From Sphingomonas mali NBRC 15500 (GTDB taxonomy: Bacteria > Pseudomonadota > Alphaproteobacteria > Sphingomonadales > Sphingomonadaceae), in NCBI RefSeq assembly GCF_001598415.1, contig NZ_BCYX01000001.1, positions 124,001 to 188,000 on the forward strand: a DNA stretch of 64,000 nt. Direction: 5' to 3'. Of the stretch, positions 29,281 through 38,269 are shown one piece after another. The first letter of the stretch is position 1. The number at the start of each line of letters is the position of its first letter. Under the pieces are notes generated by a model. That model did no database searches and had not been told where the DNA came from. It saw only the letters and a program-made list of their open reading frames with translations. The position numbers were made by a program, and so were the translations under genes.

Positions 29281-30069
29281 ATGCCGTTGCGCTGGTTGCT
29301 GGTTGCCCTGTCCCTATTCGCTCCCGCCACCGCTCTCGCGCTGACCCCGGTCACCTTGTGCAACGGTCAGACCGTCGAGCCGCTGCCCGACGGACGGATG
29401 CTGGGGCATATTCCTTATCCGGAAGGCAATCCGGCCGACATGGTCGTGATACCGGGCAATTTCGGCGTCGGTCGGGCATGCGAGCTTCATCGCGATGCCG
29501 CGGCCGCGATAACCGCGTTGCTCGCCGCCGCCGATCAGGTACCGGGCGTGAAGGGCAAATTGCGCGGCATATCCTGTTTCCGCACGATCGAACGCCAGCG
29601 CCAGATATTCTGCGGCCAGATCGGTCCCGGCAAGCGGTGCAAGGATGCCGCCGAGCGCGCCAGGAGTTCGGGCCCGCCGGGATATAGCGAGCATGCCACG
29701 GGCTATGCGCTAGATTTCGCGATCCGCCCGCTGACGCGCGACTGCGGCGATGTCAGCGATTGCATCGCCAACACGCCGGCCGGCAAGTGGCTGTTGCAGC
29801 ATGCGCCCGAGTTCGGATTTGAACTGTCGTTCCCCCCAGGCAACGCGCAAGGGGTTACCTGGGAGCCGTGGCATTGGCGCTGGGTCGGACTGAGCGCGAC
29901 GGCGCCCGGCGCCGCCGCCGCGCGGACGCTGTTTGCGACCGCGCGCAGCCGCTTTCCGGCGTCACCGGCGGTCACCGACCTGCCGCCCCAATGGCAAAAG
30001 GCGATCGAACCGCTGCCTGCGCCGACCCCGATGCCGGTGCCGACGCCCGCACCTGCATGGCCGAAATAA
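29281..30069 (+). CDS. Exported M15-type D,D-carboxypeptidase-like protein
   Basis: Protein of 262 aa with a signal peptide (MPLRWLLVALSLFAPATALA). VanY/M15B zinc motifs are present: SEHATGYALDFAI (S-x-H-x-x-G-x-A-x-D) and EPWHWRW (last zinc His). The C terminus is Pro-rich (PTPMPVPTPAPAWPK). It probably trims peptidoglycan peptides in the periplasm. GGGAG lies 10 nt before the ATG. Confidence 0.88.
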   Translation: MPLRWLLVALSLFAPATALALTPVTLCNGQTVEPLPDGRMLGHIPYPEGNPADMVVIPGNFGVGRACELHRDAAAAITALLAAADQVPGVKGKLRGISCFRTIERQRQIFCGQIGPGKRCKDAAERARSSGPPGYSEHATGYALDFAIRPLTRDCGDVSDCIANTPAGKWLLQHAPEFGFELSFPPGNAQGVTWEPWHWRWVGLSATAPGAAAARTLFATARSRFPASPAVTDLPPQWQKAIEPLPAPTPMPVPTPAPAWPK

Positions 30070-30169
30070 GACGATCGGGAACGATTACGCCGGACGAGGT
30101 TAATCCGACGCTGGCGGTCCCACGATCGGAATGTTAGGGCGCCCAACCTCGCAAAAGAGGGTGTGACCG

Positions 30170-31567
30170 GTGACAAAGCAGTTTCGTATCGCGTTGATTT
30201 TGGTCGCCTTCGCCGTCTCAACCCCGATCGCCGCCCAGGACGTCAGCCGCGTCGTTCCGCCGTCGGGCGTGATCGGCGTCGAGGACGCGATGCTGTCCCC
30301 CAATTACTGGATCGCGCGTACACGGGAATCGGCGGCCGTGCTGATGACACCCGGCGAAGTCGCCGCGCGCAACCGACAGAGCTTCGCGACCGATCCCAAC
30401 CTGGTCGATCTGTCGCGGATCGGGCCGTCACTGACACGCGAGCGCGTGCAGGCCTGGCTCAAGTCTCTCGCCAGTCCGTTCACCACGCCACCGGTCGATG
30501 CCCGGGGCAAGCCGATCGACCGTGAGACGCTGGCCGGCATTGCAGCCGACGAGGATGCCGATGCGATCCCCGCGAGCCAGCCGGCACGCTATGGCATGGC
30601 GGTGCGCCGTTCGCTCCTTCGGCTCCATCCGACCGACCTTCACGCCTTTCCCTCTACCGACGCGCTCGACTTCGACAGTTTCCAGGGAGGTATCCTGTTC
30701 CCTGGCGATGCGGTCGTCCTGCTCCACCGGAGCCGCGACCGCCAATGGCTGTTCGTCCAGACCTGGCAAGGCCCCGCCTGGGTGCATGGAGAGGATATCG
30801 CGGTCGGCCCTGCCACGGCGGTGCTTGGCTATCGGAAGGGCGGTCCCTATCGGGTCGTCACTGGCGACAAGGTTCGCACGGTCTTCACGCCCGAAGCGCC
30901 CGCGGTGTCCGAACTGCAGCTCGACATGGGAATCACCGTGCCGCTGGCGCAGGTCCCGCCGGATCAGCCGGTCAATGGCGAGGGCCCGTCGCAATCCTGG
31001 CCGGTCGAACTGCCGACACGTGCCGACGACGGGACGCTGCATTTCATTGCTGCCTTGTTGCCCAAGGCGGAGGACACTGCGGCCAGCTACCTGCCGTTGA
31101 CCCGCGCCAATATCATCCGTCAGGCGTTCAAGTTCCTCGGCGAGCGGTACGGCTGGGGACACATGTACAACGCGCGCGATTGCAGCGGCTTTACCAGCGA
31201 CGTCTATCGCAGCATGGGTGTGATCCTGCCGCCCAATTCGGGCGCGCAAGGCGCCAGCCCTGCCTTTCGCCACCAACGCTTCACCGCCACGGACGGCCCA
31301 GCGGCGCGGCTGAAGGCGGTGATGGCGGCGGACGTCGGCGACCTGCTCGTGGTGCCGGGTCACGTGATGATGATCCTGGGGAAGGTCGGCGGCCAGCCCT
31401 ATGTCATCCAGGACGTTCCCTACGCGATCTTCCGCGACAGGGCCGGCGCGCTGCACAAGACCAAGCTCAACCAGGTGTCGGTGACGCCGTTGCTGCCGCT
31501 ATTGTACGACGACAATCACACCTATGTCGACGCGATGACCAGCCTGGTCCACGTCACCGCGCGGTAA
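30170..31567 (+). CDS. SH3b-NlpC/P60 peptidoglycan endopeptidase
   Basis: Protein of 465 aa with a GTG start and signal peptide (MTKQFRIALILVAFAVSTPIAAQ). Two SH3-like regions (about 130-280) precede an NlpC/P60 domain with catalytic Cys in YNARDCSGFTSDVYRSMG and His in VVPGHVMMIL. It belongs to the SH3b1-NLPC_P60 architecture. It cleaves peptide stems in peptidoglycan by family. It follows the M15 gene by 100 nt on the same strand. Confidence 0.88.
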   Translation: MTKQFRIALILVAFAVSTPIAAQDVSRVVPPSGVIGVEDAMLSPNYWIARTRESAAVLMTPGEVAARNRQSFATDPNLVDLSRIGPSLTRERVQAWLKSLASPFTTPPVDARGKPIDRETLAGIAADEDADAIPASQPARYGMAVRRSLLRLHPTDLHAFPSTDALDFDSFQGGILFPGDAVVLLHRSRDRQWLFVQTWQGPAWVHGEDIAVGPATAVLGYRKGGPYRVVTGDKVRTVFTPEAPAVSELQLDMGITVPLAQVPPDQPVNGEGPSQSWPVELPTRADDGTLHFIAALLPKAEDTAASYLPLTRANIIRQAFKFLGERYGWGHMYNARDCSGFTSDVYRSMGVILPPNSGAQGASPAFRHQRFTATDGPAARLKAVMAADVGDLLVVPGHVMMILGKVGGQPYVIQDVPYAIFRDRAGALHKTKLNQVSVTPLLPLLYDDNHTYVDAMTSLVHVTAR

Positions 31568-31606
31568 GCGGCCGGCGAGGACCACCGATCAGCCGCCCAC
31601 CCCCGC

Positions 31607-31750
31607 CTATGCGGCGACGCTTTCACGCAACCGAGGGACGGCGAAGTCGAGGAAGCGGCGCATCTCAGGGCCAGCCGCCGGACGATCACCCGGGGCTCGG
31701 CGACCTCCATCTGTAAAGACACCGGGCGCCGGTCCAGAAGACCGCAAGGT
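31607..31750 (-). pseudogene. Probable remnant of a LysR-type regulator C terminus
   Basis: One minus frame ending at a stop (31607-31609) reads, from DW through GVFTDGGRRAPGD to EMRRFLDFAVPRLRESVAA. This matches the end pattern of LysR effector domains (DW...P...GRR-P...R-F-DF). No HTH or remaining effector domain is found upstream, so only about 50 codons survive. The call rests on pattern memory. Confidence 0.35.
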
Positions 31751-31778
31751 TCCAGACCAATCGCGGGCCGGCCAGTCT

Positions 31779-32012
31779 TTACTGCGCCCTCGACTTCGCG
31801 GGATCCAGCACCACGCGAACCGCCGGCGACGCTCGGCGCCGACAGCGAAGATTGATGGCGGTTAGACAGTCTTCCAAGGTATCGTACAGCTTGGCGTGGC
31901 TAAACGTGTTGGAACGCCGGATCTGCCGCCACGACCACGCGACGCGGACATGTCCACCAACGAGCATCGCCTGCGCCGGGAACACTTCGTAACGGGCACG
32001 ATCGCGTATCAT
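31779..32012 (-). CDS. Doubtful small protein
   Basis: 77 codons from ATG at 32012: MIRDRARYEVFPAQAMLVGG then WSWRQIRRSNTFSHAKLYDT and LEDCLTAINLRCRRR. The middle faintly recalls YegP-like W-x-W repeats with a DCL-x-AI helix. There is no clear Shine-Dalgarno. It may be non-coding. Confidence 0.3.
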   Translation of the reverse strand: MIRDRARYEVFPAQAMLVGGHVRVAWSWRQIRRSNTFSHAKLYDTLEDCLTAINLRCRRRASPAVRVVLDPAKSRAQ

Positions 32013-32195
32013 GCGAGGTCAACTGTCGGGCAGGTCGGCGCGTTCCGCGAGTAACCGGATGTTAGGCACGATTGCCTTCCGGGGCCCAAAAATCCACCGA
32101 AGTACCCGCTGGTGTCGGCGTACCGACGCGTTCTCCTTGAGCCGGCCGCGGCGATTCGACATAGGCGCAGCTGCTCGGAAAGCAGTGGGACGGCG

Positions 32196-33239
32196 ATGAT
32201 GCAGCAGGGAATCGGTGTCGGACTGATCGGATACGGGCTGGCGGGCCGCGCCTTTCATGCGCCCTATGTCGGCGCCACGCCGGGCATGGAGTTGCGCGCC
32301 GTCGTCACGCGCGACCCCGCGAAGGTGCACACCGACCTTCCCGACATGCGCGTTGTGCCCGATGTCGCAGCGTTGCTGGCCGAGCCGGGAATCGACCTCG
32401 TCGTCGTCGCCAGCCCCGATCCGCTCCATGCCGAGCACGCGCTCGCGGCACTGGGCGCAGACAAGGACGTGCTGATCGACAAGCCGTTCGCGACCAGCCT
32501 GGCCGATGCACGCCGCGTCGCGGCGGCGGGCGAGGCCGCGGGCAAGCTGGTGACGGTGTTTCAGAACCGCCGCTGGGACGCGGATTTCCGCACGCTGCGG
32601 CGGCTGATCGCGGAAGGCGCGCTGGGCGAGATCGTGCAGTTCGAAAGTCATTTCGACCGATGGCGTCCGATCCCGACGGGCCTGTGGAAAGAGGCGCGAG
32701 AGGGCGGCGCGTGGCTCGATCTGGGGCCGCATCTGGTGGACCAGGCGCTGGTGCTGTTCGGGCGGCCGGAAGGAGTCAGCTTGGACTTGGCGACCATGCG
32801 CGAAGGAGCACCGTCGCCCGATTATTTCCACGCGACGCTACGCTATCCAAAGCGTCGCGTAGTACTCCACGCAACCAAGCTCGCGGCGCAGCATAGCCTG
32901 AGGTTCGCGGTCCATGGCACGCGCGCGAGCTGGATCAAGCAAGGCAGCGATCCGCAGGAGGCTGCAACGATCACTGGCCATGCTCCGGGCGGCGAGAATT
33001 GGGGCGTGGATCCGGTCGAAGGCACGTTGACGACCGGCAATGACGGCGCCGTCACCCCGGTCAGCAACGAGCGCGGCGATTACCGGCTGTTCTGGCAGGC
33101 ATTGGCTGCCGCGATTCGTGGCGAAGGGGCGAACCCGGTCCCGCCCGTCGAGGCGATCGCCGTGATGGAAGTGCTAGACGCAGGCTTGCGCAGCGCCGCC
33201 ACGCGAGCGGAAGTGGGACTTCAGCTCTTATTGGCTTAG
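32196..33239 (+). CDS. Gfo/Idh/MocA family NAD(P)-dependent oxidoreductase
   Basis: Protein of 347 aa. The Rossmann motif is GVGLIGYGLAGRAFHAPYV. DKPFATSLADA stands for the EKP motif that holds the catalytic Lys, and the C-terminal domain has DLGPHLVDQAL. Two adjacent ATGs (32196 and 32199) could start it. Substrates are usually sugars or inositols. The last 12 nt overlap the convergent serine hydrolase gene. Confidence 0.9.
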   Translation: MMQQGIGVGLIGYGLAGRAFHAPYVGATPGMELRAVVTRDPAKVHTDLPDMRVVPDVAALLAEPGIDLVVVASPDPLHAEHALAALGADKDVLIDKPFATSLADARRVAAAGEAAGKLVTVFQNRRWDADFRTLRRLIAEGALGEIVQFESHFDRWRPIPTGLWKEAREGGAWLDLGPHLVDQALVLFGRPEGVSLDLATMREGAPSPDYFHATLRYPKRRVVLHATKLAAQHSLRFAVHGTRASWIKQGSDPQEAATITGHAPGGENWGVDPVEGTLTTGNDGAVTPVSNERGDYRLFWQALAAAIRGEGANPVPPVEAIAVMEVLDAGLRSAATRAEVGLQLLLA

Positions 33240-34367
33240 CGCTGCGTGGAGCTGTTGGGCGATCTGTTTGAGCGCCCCCTCGGTGCCTTCGCAAGCATCG
33301 TTGGCAAGGAGGACATAGCCTTCCTGCGACTGGGGATAGAGCACAACCTGGCTCGTCATCCCGAAGCTGCCGCCACCGTGCCACAGCATGCGCTGCCCAT
33401 TTTCCAGCGCCATATTCCAGATCAAGCCCTCGCCATCGGCCAAGGTCCCGACCAGTGGCTGGTGCGCCAATCTGATCGCGGGCACGTTTTCGTCGAGTTG
33501 CCACCGCACATAGCTGACCATGTCGGCCGGCGTGGAATAGAGGCCGTATGCGGCACCTGCATTGCGCAAGTGATAAGGCGTCGCTCGGCCGAGCCGGTCA
33601 TACGGAGTGACCAACCTTTTGCGCTGCGCCGGGGAGAGCACGAAATCGGTATCCTTCATGCCGAGGGGGCGCAGGATTGAGGCACGCATCAGGCGTTCGA
33701 ACGACTGCTTGCGAACGGTCTCCAGTCCGAATCCGAGCACTTTCATGCCCAGGTTGGAATAAGCCTCGGTCGTTCCCGGCGTGCTCCGCAATGCTATGCC
33801 GTGCAACGCGGTGAGGTAACGATCGCGGTCATAGCCGCGGTCGAGCGCCAGAAGCGCGTTGGGGAGTGTCCGATAGTCGCGATGGTCGTAGAGCGCGTCG
33901 GTATCGGGATAATCGCGCGGTAGCCCCGATCGATGCGTCGCCAGGGAACGCAGCGTGATCGGTTGGCCATCGCGCTCCAGGTTCGGATAGGAGCCGGGAA
34001 GATAGGCGCGGAAATCCTGGTCGAGGCTCATCACTCCATCACTAACGGCCTGCGCGGCCAGCGCCCCGGTGAAGGTCTTCGTGACCGAGGCGATTTCGTA
34101 AATGCTGTTCCGCGTCGCCTTCCGCCCGGTCCGCCGCGAAGCCATCCCGTATTCGTAGAACCGGGCCCGTCCATGGACGATCGTCGCAATCGACAATCCG
34201 ACGCGGCAGTGATTGGCCAGGAACGCTGCGCCAAGTTTGGTGGCGGCGCCGTCAATCGTTGTCGCTGCCAGCGGTGGGGAGGATCGCATGGCTCCTGCCG
34301 ATGAGGCTGCGGCCGTGCCGAATGCAGAAGCTGCGATCAGGGCAATGGTGAGATAAGCTACTTTCAT
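33228..34367 (-). CDS. Exported serine hydrolase of the beta-lactamase/PBP4* family
   Basis: Protein of 379 aa with a signal peptide (MKVAYLTIALIAASAFGTAAA). Class C beta-lactamase-type motifs: SVTK (S-x-x-K), YSN (Y-x-N, in EAYSNLGMKVLG) and HGGGSFG (H-x-G). It may be an esterase, D-aminopeptidase or PBP-like enzyme; a true resistance enzyme cannot be claimed. Its 3' end overlaps the neighbour by 12 nt tail to tail. Confidence 0.88.
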   Translation of the reverse strand: MKVAYLTIALIAASAFGTAAASSAGAMRSSPPLAATTIDGAATKLGAAFLANHCRVGLSIATIVHGRARFYEYGMASRRTGRKATRNSIYEIASVTKTFTGALAAQAVSDGVMSLDQDFRAYLPGSYPNLERDGQPITLRSLATHRSGLPRDYPDTDALYDHRDYRTLPNALLALDRGYDRDRYLTALHGIALRSTPGTTEAYSNLGMKVLGFGLETVRKQSFERLMRASILRPLGMKDTDFVLSPAQRKRLVTPYDRLGRATPYHLRNAGAAYGLYSTPADMVSYVRWQLDENVPAIRLAHQPLVGTLADGEGLIWNMALENGQRMLWHGGGSFGMTSQVVLYPQSQEGYVLLANDACEGTEGALKQIAQQLHAALSQ

Positions 34368-34562
34368 TGCTGCGGATTTGCACCAACCATGCAGACTTGA
34401 CTAGCCTGGCGCACTGCCCTGCCTCTACAAAAGGCCCCTTCAAGAGTGTCAGGTAAACGGCGTGTGGTCTCGGTCAGGCCGAGGGCGGTCTGACCGACCC
34501 GACATTTCTGAAGCGCAGCGGCTTGAGAGATCGGCGACGGCCTCCACAAATTTCGGCCGAAG

Positions 34563-35630
34563 CTAGGCCGCCCGCGCCCGCCCTTCCTCGATATAGATCG
34601 ACTTCGGCCGGATCAGACGGCCGGTGAGCGCTTGCTCGCGGGCATGCGCGATCCAGCCGACGACGCGGCCCATCGCGAAGACGCCGGTGAAGCTTTCCTT
34701 CGGGAAACCGACCGCCTCGAGCAGCAACGCGGTGTAGAACTCGACGTTGGTTTCGATGACGCGGCTCTGCTTGCGCTGGCGCAACGCAACGAGAGCGATG
34801 CGTTCGACCTCCTCGGCGAACTCCAGGCGGTCGCCGACGCGGTCGAGCGTGCGCAACGCCGCCTTCAAGGCATCCGCGCGCGGATCGCGGATGCGGTAGA
34901 TGCGGTGGCCGAAGCCCATCAGGCGATCGCCGTGATTGAGCGCGCGATCGATCCAGGCGCGCGCGTCGCCTTCCGCCGCGATGCCATCGAGCATCTCGAT
35001 CACTGGGCCGGGTGCACCGCCGTGGAGCGGGCCTTTAAGCGCCCCCAGCCCCGCCAGCACCGCCGAGGTCAGACCGGTTTGAGTCGAGGCGACGACGCGC
35101 GCGGCAAAGGTCGAGGCGTTGAGGCCGTGGTCGCTGACCGTCACCAGGTATGCGTCGAGCGCCGCACCGCCAGCGTCGCGGCCAAGCATCCGCACCACGT
35201 CGTCGGCATGACCGCGTGCCGAATCGGGCGCGATCGGGTCCTCCCCCGCGGCCTGACGGAGCAACGCAGGGATCAGCACCGCGGGCGCCGCGACCAGGCG
35301 CAGGGCGTCGTCGAGCGCGATGCCGTCGGGCATCGGCGCGAGCGCGGCGCGCATTGCGTCATAGACTGGCAACGGCGCCAACAGCGGCAGCAACGGACTG
35401 GCACGCTCGAACGCATCAGCACGCGCTTGCCCCAGCCTCGCGGCCAAGCGCTCGGAATTGGGCAGGTCGTCGAAGAAGCCGCCGAATAGCAGATGCATGA
35501 CCTGCTCGAAGGTCCATCGGCCGGCCAGTGCCTCCAGCGGATGACCGCGGATGATCAGACGTCCTGCCTCACCATCGACATCGGACAGCACCGTTTCCGC
35601 CGCGACGACATCTTCCAGACCGCTGTTCAT
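34563..35630 (-). CDS. Citrate synthase-like protein, Glu at the usual catalytic Asp
   Basis: Protein of 355 aa starting MNSGLEDVVAAETVLSDVDG; GGGAG lies 8 nt upstream. Active-site His residues are in GPLHGGAPG and GFGHRIYRIRDPRADAL. In the third motif, where most citrate synthases have Asp (VDF), this protein has NVEFYTALLL, a Glu. It may be a citrate, 2-methylcitrate or related synthase. It is divergent from an HTH-citrate synthase fusion gene with 79 bp between starts. Confidence 0.88.
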   Translation of the reverse strand: MNSGLEDVVAAETVLSDVDGEAGRLIIRGHPLEALAGRWTFEQVMHLLFGGFFDDLPNSERLAARLGQARADAFERASPLLPLLAPLPVYDAMRAALAPMPDGIALDDALRLVAAPAVLIPALLRQAAGEDPIAPDSARGHADDVVRMLGRDAGGAALDAYLVTVSDHGLNASTFAARVVASTQTGLTSAVLAGLGALKGPLHGGAPGPVIEMLDGIAAEGDARAWIDRALNHGDRLMGFGHRIYRIRDPRADALKAALRTLDRVGDRLEFAEEVERIALVALRQRKQSRVIETNVEFYTALLLEAVGFPKESFTGVFAMGRVVGWIAHAREQALTGRLIRPKSIYIEEGRARAA

Positions 35631-35689
35631 AAGCCGAACTCCCTTGACGTGACGCAGGGCAAATGATCGTGTCGCAATCGTCAATCAAT

Positions 35690-35699
35690 CTTGATCAAG
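35690..35699. promoter_or_regulatory. Palindrome between the divergent citrate synthase genes
   Basis: CTTGATCAAG is a perfect 10-bp palindrome flanked on both sides by the direct repeat AATCAATC (35683-35690 and 35702-35709). It lies 10 bp before the ATG of the HTH-citrate synthase gene. The AT-rich block stands out from the local GC-rich sequence and is a candidate operator for that protein. Confidence 0.4.
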
Positions 35700-35709
35700 T
35701 GAATCAATC

Positions 35710-36843
35710 ATGCGGGAATGGGTGTCGCGCGACGAAGCGCTGGTCACGTTGGGTATCCGGCAGCAGACGCTCTATGCGTATGTCAGTCGCGGCCTGATCG
35801 AACGGCGAGCCGAGACGGCCGATCCCCTGCGTAGCGAATATCGTGGCGACGACATTCTGGCGCTGACCAAGCGGCGTGCCCGCGGGCGGCGGACGGCATC
35901 GATCGCGGCGTCGGCGATGGCATGGGGCGAACCGGTGATCCCGACGCGGATTTCGACCGTGGCGCACGGGCAGCTGATTTTTCGCGGTCGACGCGCGGCC
36001 GAACTGGCCGATCACGCGACGTTGGAAGAGGTTGCCGCGTTGCTATGGGATCAGCCGATGGCGACATTCCCGGCAGCGGCTGGCGATAGCGACGCCTTCC
36101 GCGCGTTAGCGGCGCTGATCGAGGGAGCGAAGCCGATACTGGGGCGAGCACCCGGCAAGCTCGCACAAGAAGCGGCAAGCGCGATCGCGACGATCGCCGC
36201 CTCGTTCGGTGCGGCCGGCGACGGACCGATACACGAACGCCTGGCGCGTGGCTGGTCACTCGACGCGGCGGGCACCGACCTCGTTCGACGCGCCCTGGTG
36301 CTGCTCGCGGATCATGAACTCAACCCCTCGACCTTTGCCGCGCGGATCGCGGCGTCAACCGGCGCGCCGATGGCGGCATGCCTGATGGCGGGCCTATCGA
36401 CGTTATCAGGGCCGAAACATGGCGGCGCCGGCGCCGCGCTCGCGGCCCTGGCTGCGGAAGCCAAGGCGAACGGCGTCGACATAGCGGTAGCACGGTGGCT
36501 GGCGGCCGGCCACGGTCTGCCAGGGTTCGGCCACCCACTCTATCCGCACGGCGATCCACGCGCCGCCGCGTTGCTGCCGTTAGTGACGCTCGATCCCATG
36601 CTGGTCGACCTCCGCGATGCCGTTGTGGACGCGACCGATGCGCTGCCCAATATCGACTTTGCCCTGCTTGCGATATCGGTCGCCGCCGGGTTGCCCGCCG
36701 ACGCACCGTTCCGGCTGTTCGCCACCGCGCGCGGGATCGGATGGGCGGCGCATGCCATCGAGCAGTCGACCAGCGGCGCGGTGATCCGGCCGCGCGCGCT
36801 GTATCAAGGACTAACGACCAATCCTCAAGGGAGCGGTCGTTGA
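35710..36843 (+). CDS. HTH-citrate synthase fusion protein
   Basis: Protein of 377 aa. The N-terminal 60 aa form a MerR/excisionase-type HTH (VSRDEALVTLGIRQQTLYAY, then SRGLIERR). The rest is a citrate synthase fold with GPKHGGAGAAL, GFGHPLYPHGDPRA and NIDFALLAIS, so both His and the Asp are kept. It could be a metabolite-sensing regulator built on an enzyme fold, or an active enzyme that binds DNA. The divergent partner gene is its likely target (inference). Confidence 0.88.
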   Translation: MREWVSRDEALVTLGIRQQTLYAYVSRGLIERRAETADPLRSEYRGDDILALTKRRARGRRTASIAASAMAWGEPVIPTRISTVAHGQLIFRGRRAAELADHATLEEVAALLWDQPMATFPAAAGDSDAFRALAALIEGAKPILGRAPGKLAQEAASAIATIAASFGAAGDGPIHERLARGWSLDAAGTDLVRRALVLLADHELNPSTFAARIAASTGAPMAACLMAGLSTLSGPKHGGAGAALAALAAEAKANGVDIAVARWLAAGHGLPGFGHPLYPHGDPRAAALLPLVTLDPMLVDLRDAVVDATDALPNIDFALLAISVAAGLPADAPFRLFATARGIGWAAHAIEQSTSGAVIRPRALYQGLTTNPQGSGR

Positions 36844-36859
36844 GCGGGCCATAAAGAAT

Positions 36860-36887
36860 GGGGCTCGGACCGCGTCGTCCGAGCCCC
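36860..36887. terminator. Hairpin between convergent genes
   Basis: Perfect 11-bp inverted repeat (arms 36860-36870 and 36877-36887) with a CGCGTC loop, 17 nt after the HTH-citrate synthase stop and 23 nt before the DUF2171 gene stop. No long T-run is on either side; ATTCTTTATGG follows on the minus strand. Likely a bidirectional terminator. Confidence 0.6.
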
Positions 36888-36909
36888 GCCCCCAAACCTT
36901 GCCGCTTGC

Positions 36910-37905
36910 TCAGTACGTGCCCGAGAAGCTGCGGTTGAGGATGCGACCGTCGCCGCCTTCCTCCTGGTCGCGGCCAGCGCTGTCGCCACCGAAGAAGGCG
37001 CTTTTCTCTTCGTCGCGCCAATGCGCCTTGGCCTCCTCGGCGGTCTTGCGCACGACTACCTTGTCGTCGACCCGGTCGATCCAGCGCGACGGGATCGAAT
37101 GATGGCGGCCGCCGGCATCGGGGTCGCTCTTAGTCAAAAGGATACGGTCGCCGCGCACCTTGTCGACGGTACCGATATGTTCGCCGTCCGAGCCGACCAC
37201 GTCCATGTGCTCCGCGACACGCTGCAGGCTTGACCGCTGGGTCTGCCGTTCATTGCGCCAAGTGCCGAATTCGTTGGAAAACCGCTGCTGATTCTCGCGG
37301 CGATATTCGTCATAGTCGCGATCGAGTGCGGCGATCTGACCAGCGCGCCAGCTGTGATAGTCGTCGTCGCCGCGATAGCCGGAGGTGCCGCCACCATAGC
37401 GCTGATCGTATCGCTGATCTGCCTCTCGGCGGCGCTCGGCTTCCTCGTCACCGAACCACGACCGCACTTCATCGCCGGCGCGCGCGAAGAAATTGCGGTC
37501 GTCATAGCTATAGTCGCGTGGATCACGGTCTCGACCAAAGCTGCGGCGGCCGCGGTGCATATCGGGGCGACCATAATAGCGCTCGTCGTCGCGGCGGTCG
37601 CCGATATCGGTGAAGCGGTGGCCATCGGACGCATAGCTGCCACGGTAGCGCTGGCCGGGGCCATAATCGTATCCGCGGCTGGCGATATTCGGGCTGCGGC
37701 CCCGACTGTAATAACCGCGATCATAATCGTCGCGATCACGATCTGGGGCACGACGCGGGCCGATCATGCCGGCGGCCTCATATTCGCGCGCACTGGTATA
37801 AGCGTAATCCTGGCCGGAGCCATAATCGCGGCCATAATCGTCATCGCCGGGTGCGTAATAATCGCCTTGCAGCGAATTGCCGCGGGGGTAGCGTTCATAT
37901 GCCAT
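36910..37905 (-). CDS. DUF2171 protein with long Arg/Tyr/Asp-rich region
   Basis: Protein of 331 aa starting MAYERYPRGNSLQGDYYAPG. The first 220 aa are low-complexity and rich in Arg, Tyr, Asp and Gly (for example DRDRDDYDRGYYSRGR). A helix with NFFARAGDEVRSWFGDEEAERRR follows. The C-terminal PRC-barrel-like DUF2171 part is VAEHMDVVGSDGEHIGTVDK, then DRILLTKSDPDAGG and PSRWIDRVDDKVV. Such proteins are common stress-linked proteins in sphingomonads; function is unproven. Confidence 0.8.
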   Translation of the reverse strand: MAYERYPRGNSLQGDYYAPGDDDYGRDYGSGQDYAYTSAREYEAAGMIGPRRAPDRDRDDYDRGYYSRGRSPNIASRGYDYGPGQRYRGSYASDGHRFTDIGDRRDDERYYGRPDMHRGRRSFGRDRDPRDYSYDDRNFFARAGDEVRSWFGDEEAERRREADQRYDQRYGGGTSGYRGDDDYHSWRAGQIAALDRDYDEYRRENQQRFSNEFGTWRNERQTQRSSLQRVAEHMDVVGSDGEHIGTVDKVRGDRILLTKSDPDAGGRHHSIPSRWIDRVDDKVVVRKTAEEAKAHWRDEEKSAFFGGDSAGRDQEEGGDGRILNRSFSGTY

Positions 37906-38155
37906 CTGGCGGATCCTCTCATCGCGTTTGGACGGCGGGCGCGGAAAGGGGGGACCGCGCCCGCCTGCCCTCTTAAACGGGACACAAAGCTCGCCAGTTC
38001 CGCGATTCGGCAGCCACTTGACGCAGGTTAACGAGGTTGTCCGGCGGCTCGGCGCGATCCGTTCGACCAACGCGGCAAACCGCGTGTTGCAAAGCCGGAA
38101 AATGGTCGCTAGAGGCTCGCGCTCCCAAGGGCCGAAGCGCCCTTGCGGCGTGGGC

Positions 38156-38231
38156 GGGGCTGTAGCTCAGATGGGAGAGCGCTGCAATCGCACTGCAGAG
38201 GTCAGGGGTTCGATTCCCCTCAGCTCCACCA
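38156..38231 (+). tRNA. tRNA-Ala (anticodon CGC)
   Basis: 76-nt cloverleaf with encoded CCA. The acceptor stem GGGGCTG pairs with CAGCTCC and includes the G3-U70 wobble pair that identifies alanine tRNA. The anticodon arm is CTGCA-ATCGCAC-TGCAG with CGC at 34-36, reading GCG codons. The T arm is GGGG-TTCGATT-CCCC. Prophage remnant genes follow directly, so this gene may be the integration site. Confidence 0.96.
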
Positions 38232-38269
38232 GCCGCCCACGCCAGATCGGATGCTCAGCGTCAGCGTAG

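Larger units (their letters stand above)
31568..32195. other. 628-bp low-gene-density region
   Basis: Between the NlpC/P60 gene and the Gfo/Idh/MocA gene only two weak items are seen: a probable LysR C-terminal remnant (31607-31750, minus) and a doubtful 77-aa frame (31779-32012, minus). The last 180 bp before 32196 hold no recognisable element. The stretch looks like a decayed locus. Confidence 0.45.

Noticed and set aside
33228..34367. Serine hydrolase as a beta-lactamase resistance gene
   Set aside because: It has S-x-x-K, Y-x-N and H-x-G motifs, but these are shared by esterases and peptidases; sequence alone does not support a resistance call.
38205..38231. Duplicate of the tRNA-Ala 3' end as a right attachment site
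   Set aside because: No second copy of the 3' end of the tRNA was noticed in 38232-45300, so the integration boundary is not shown. A sequence search beyond the window could still find it.
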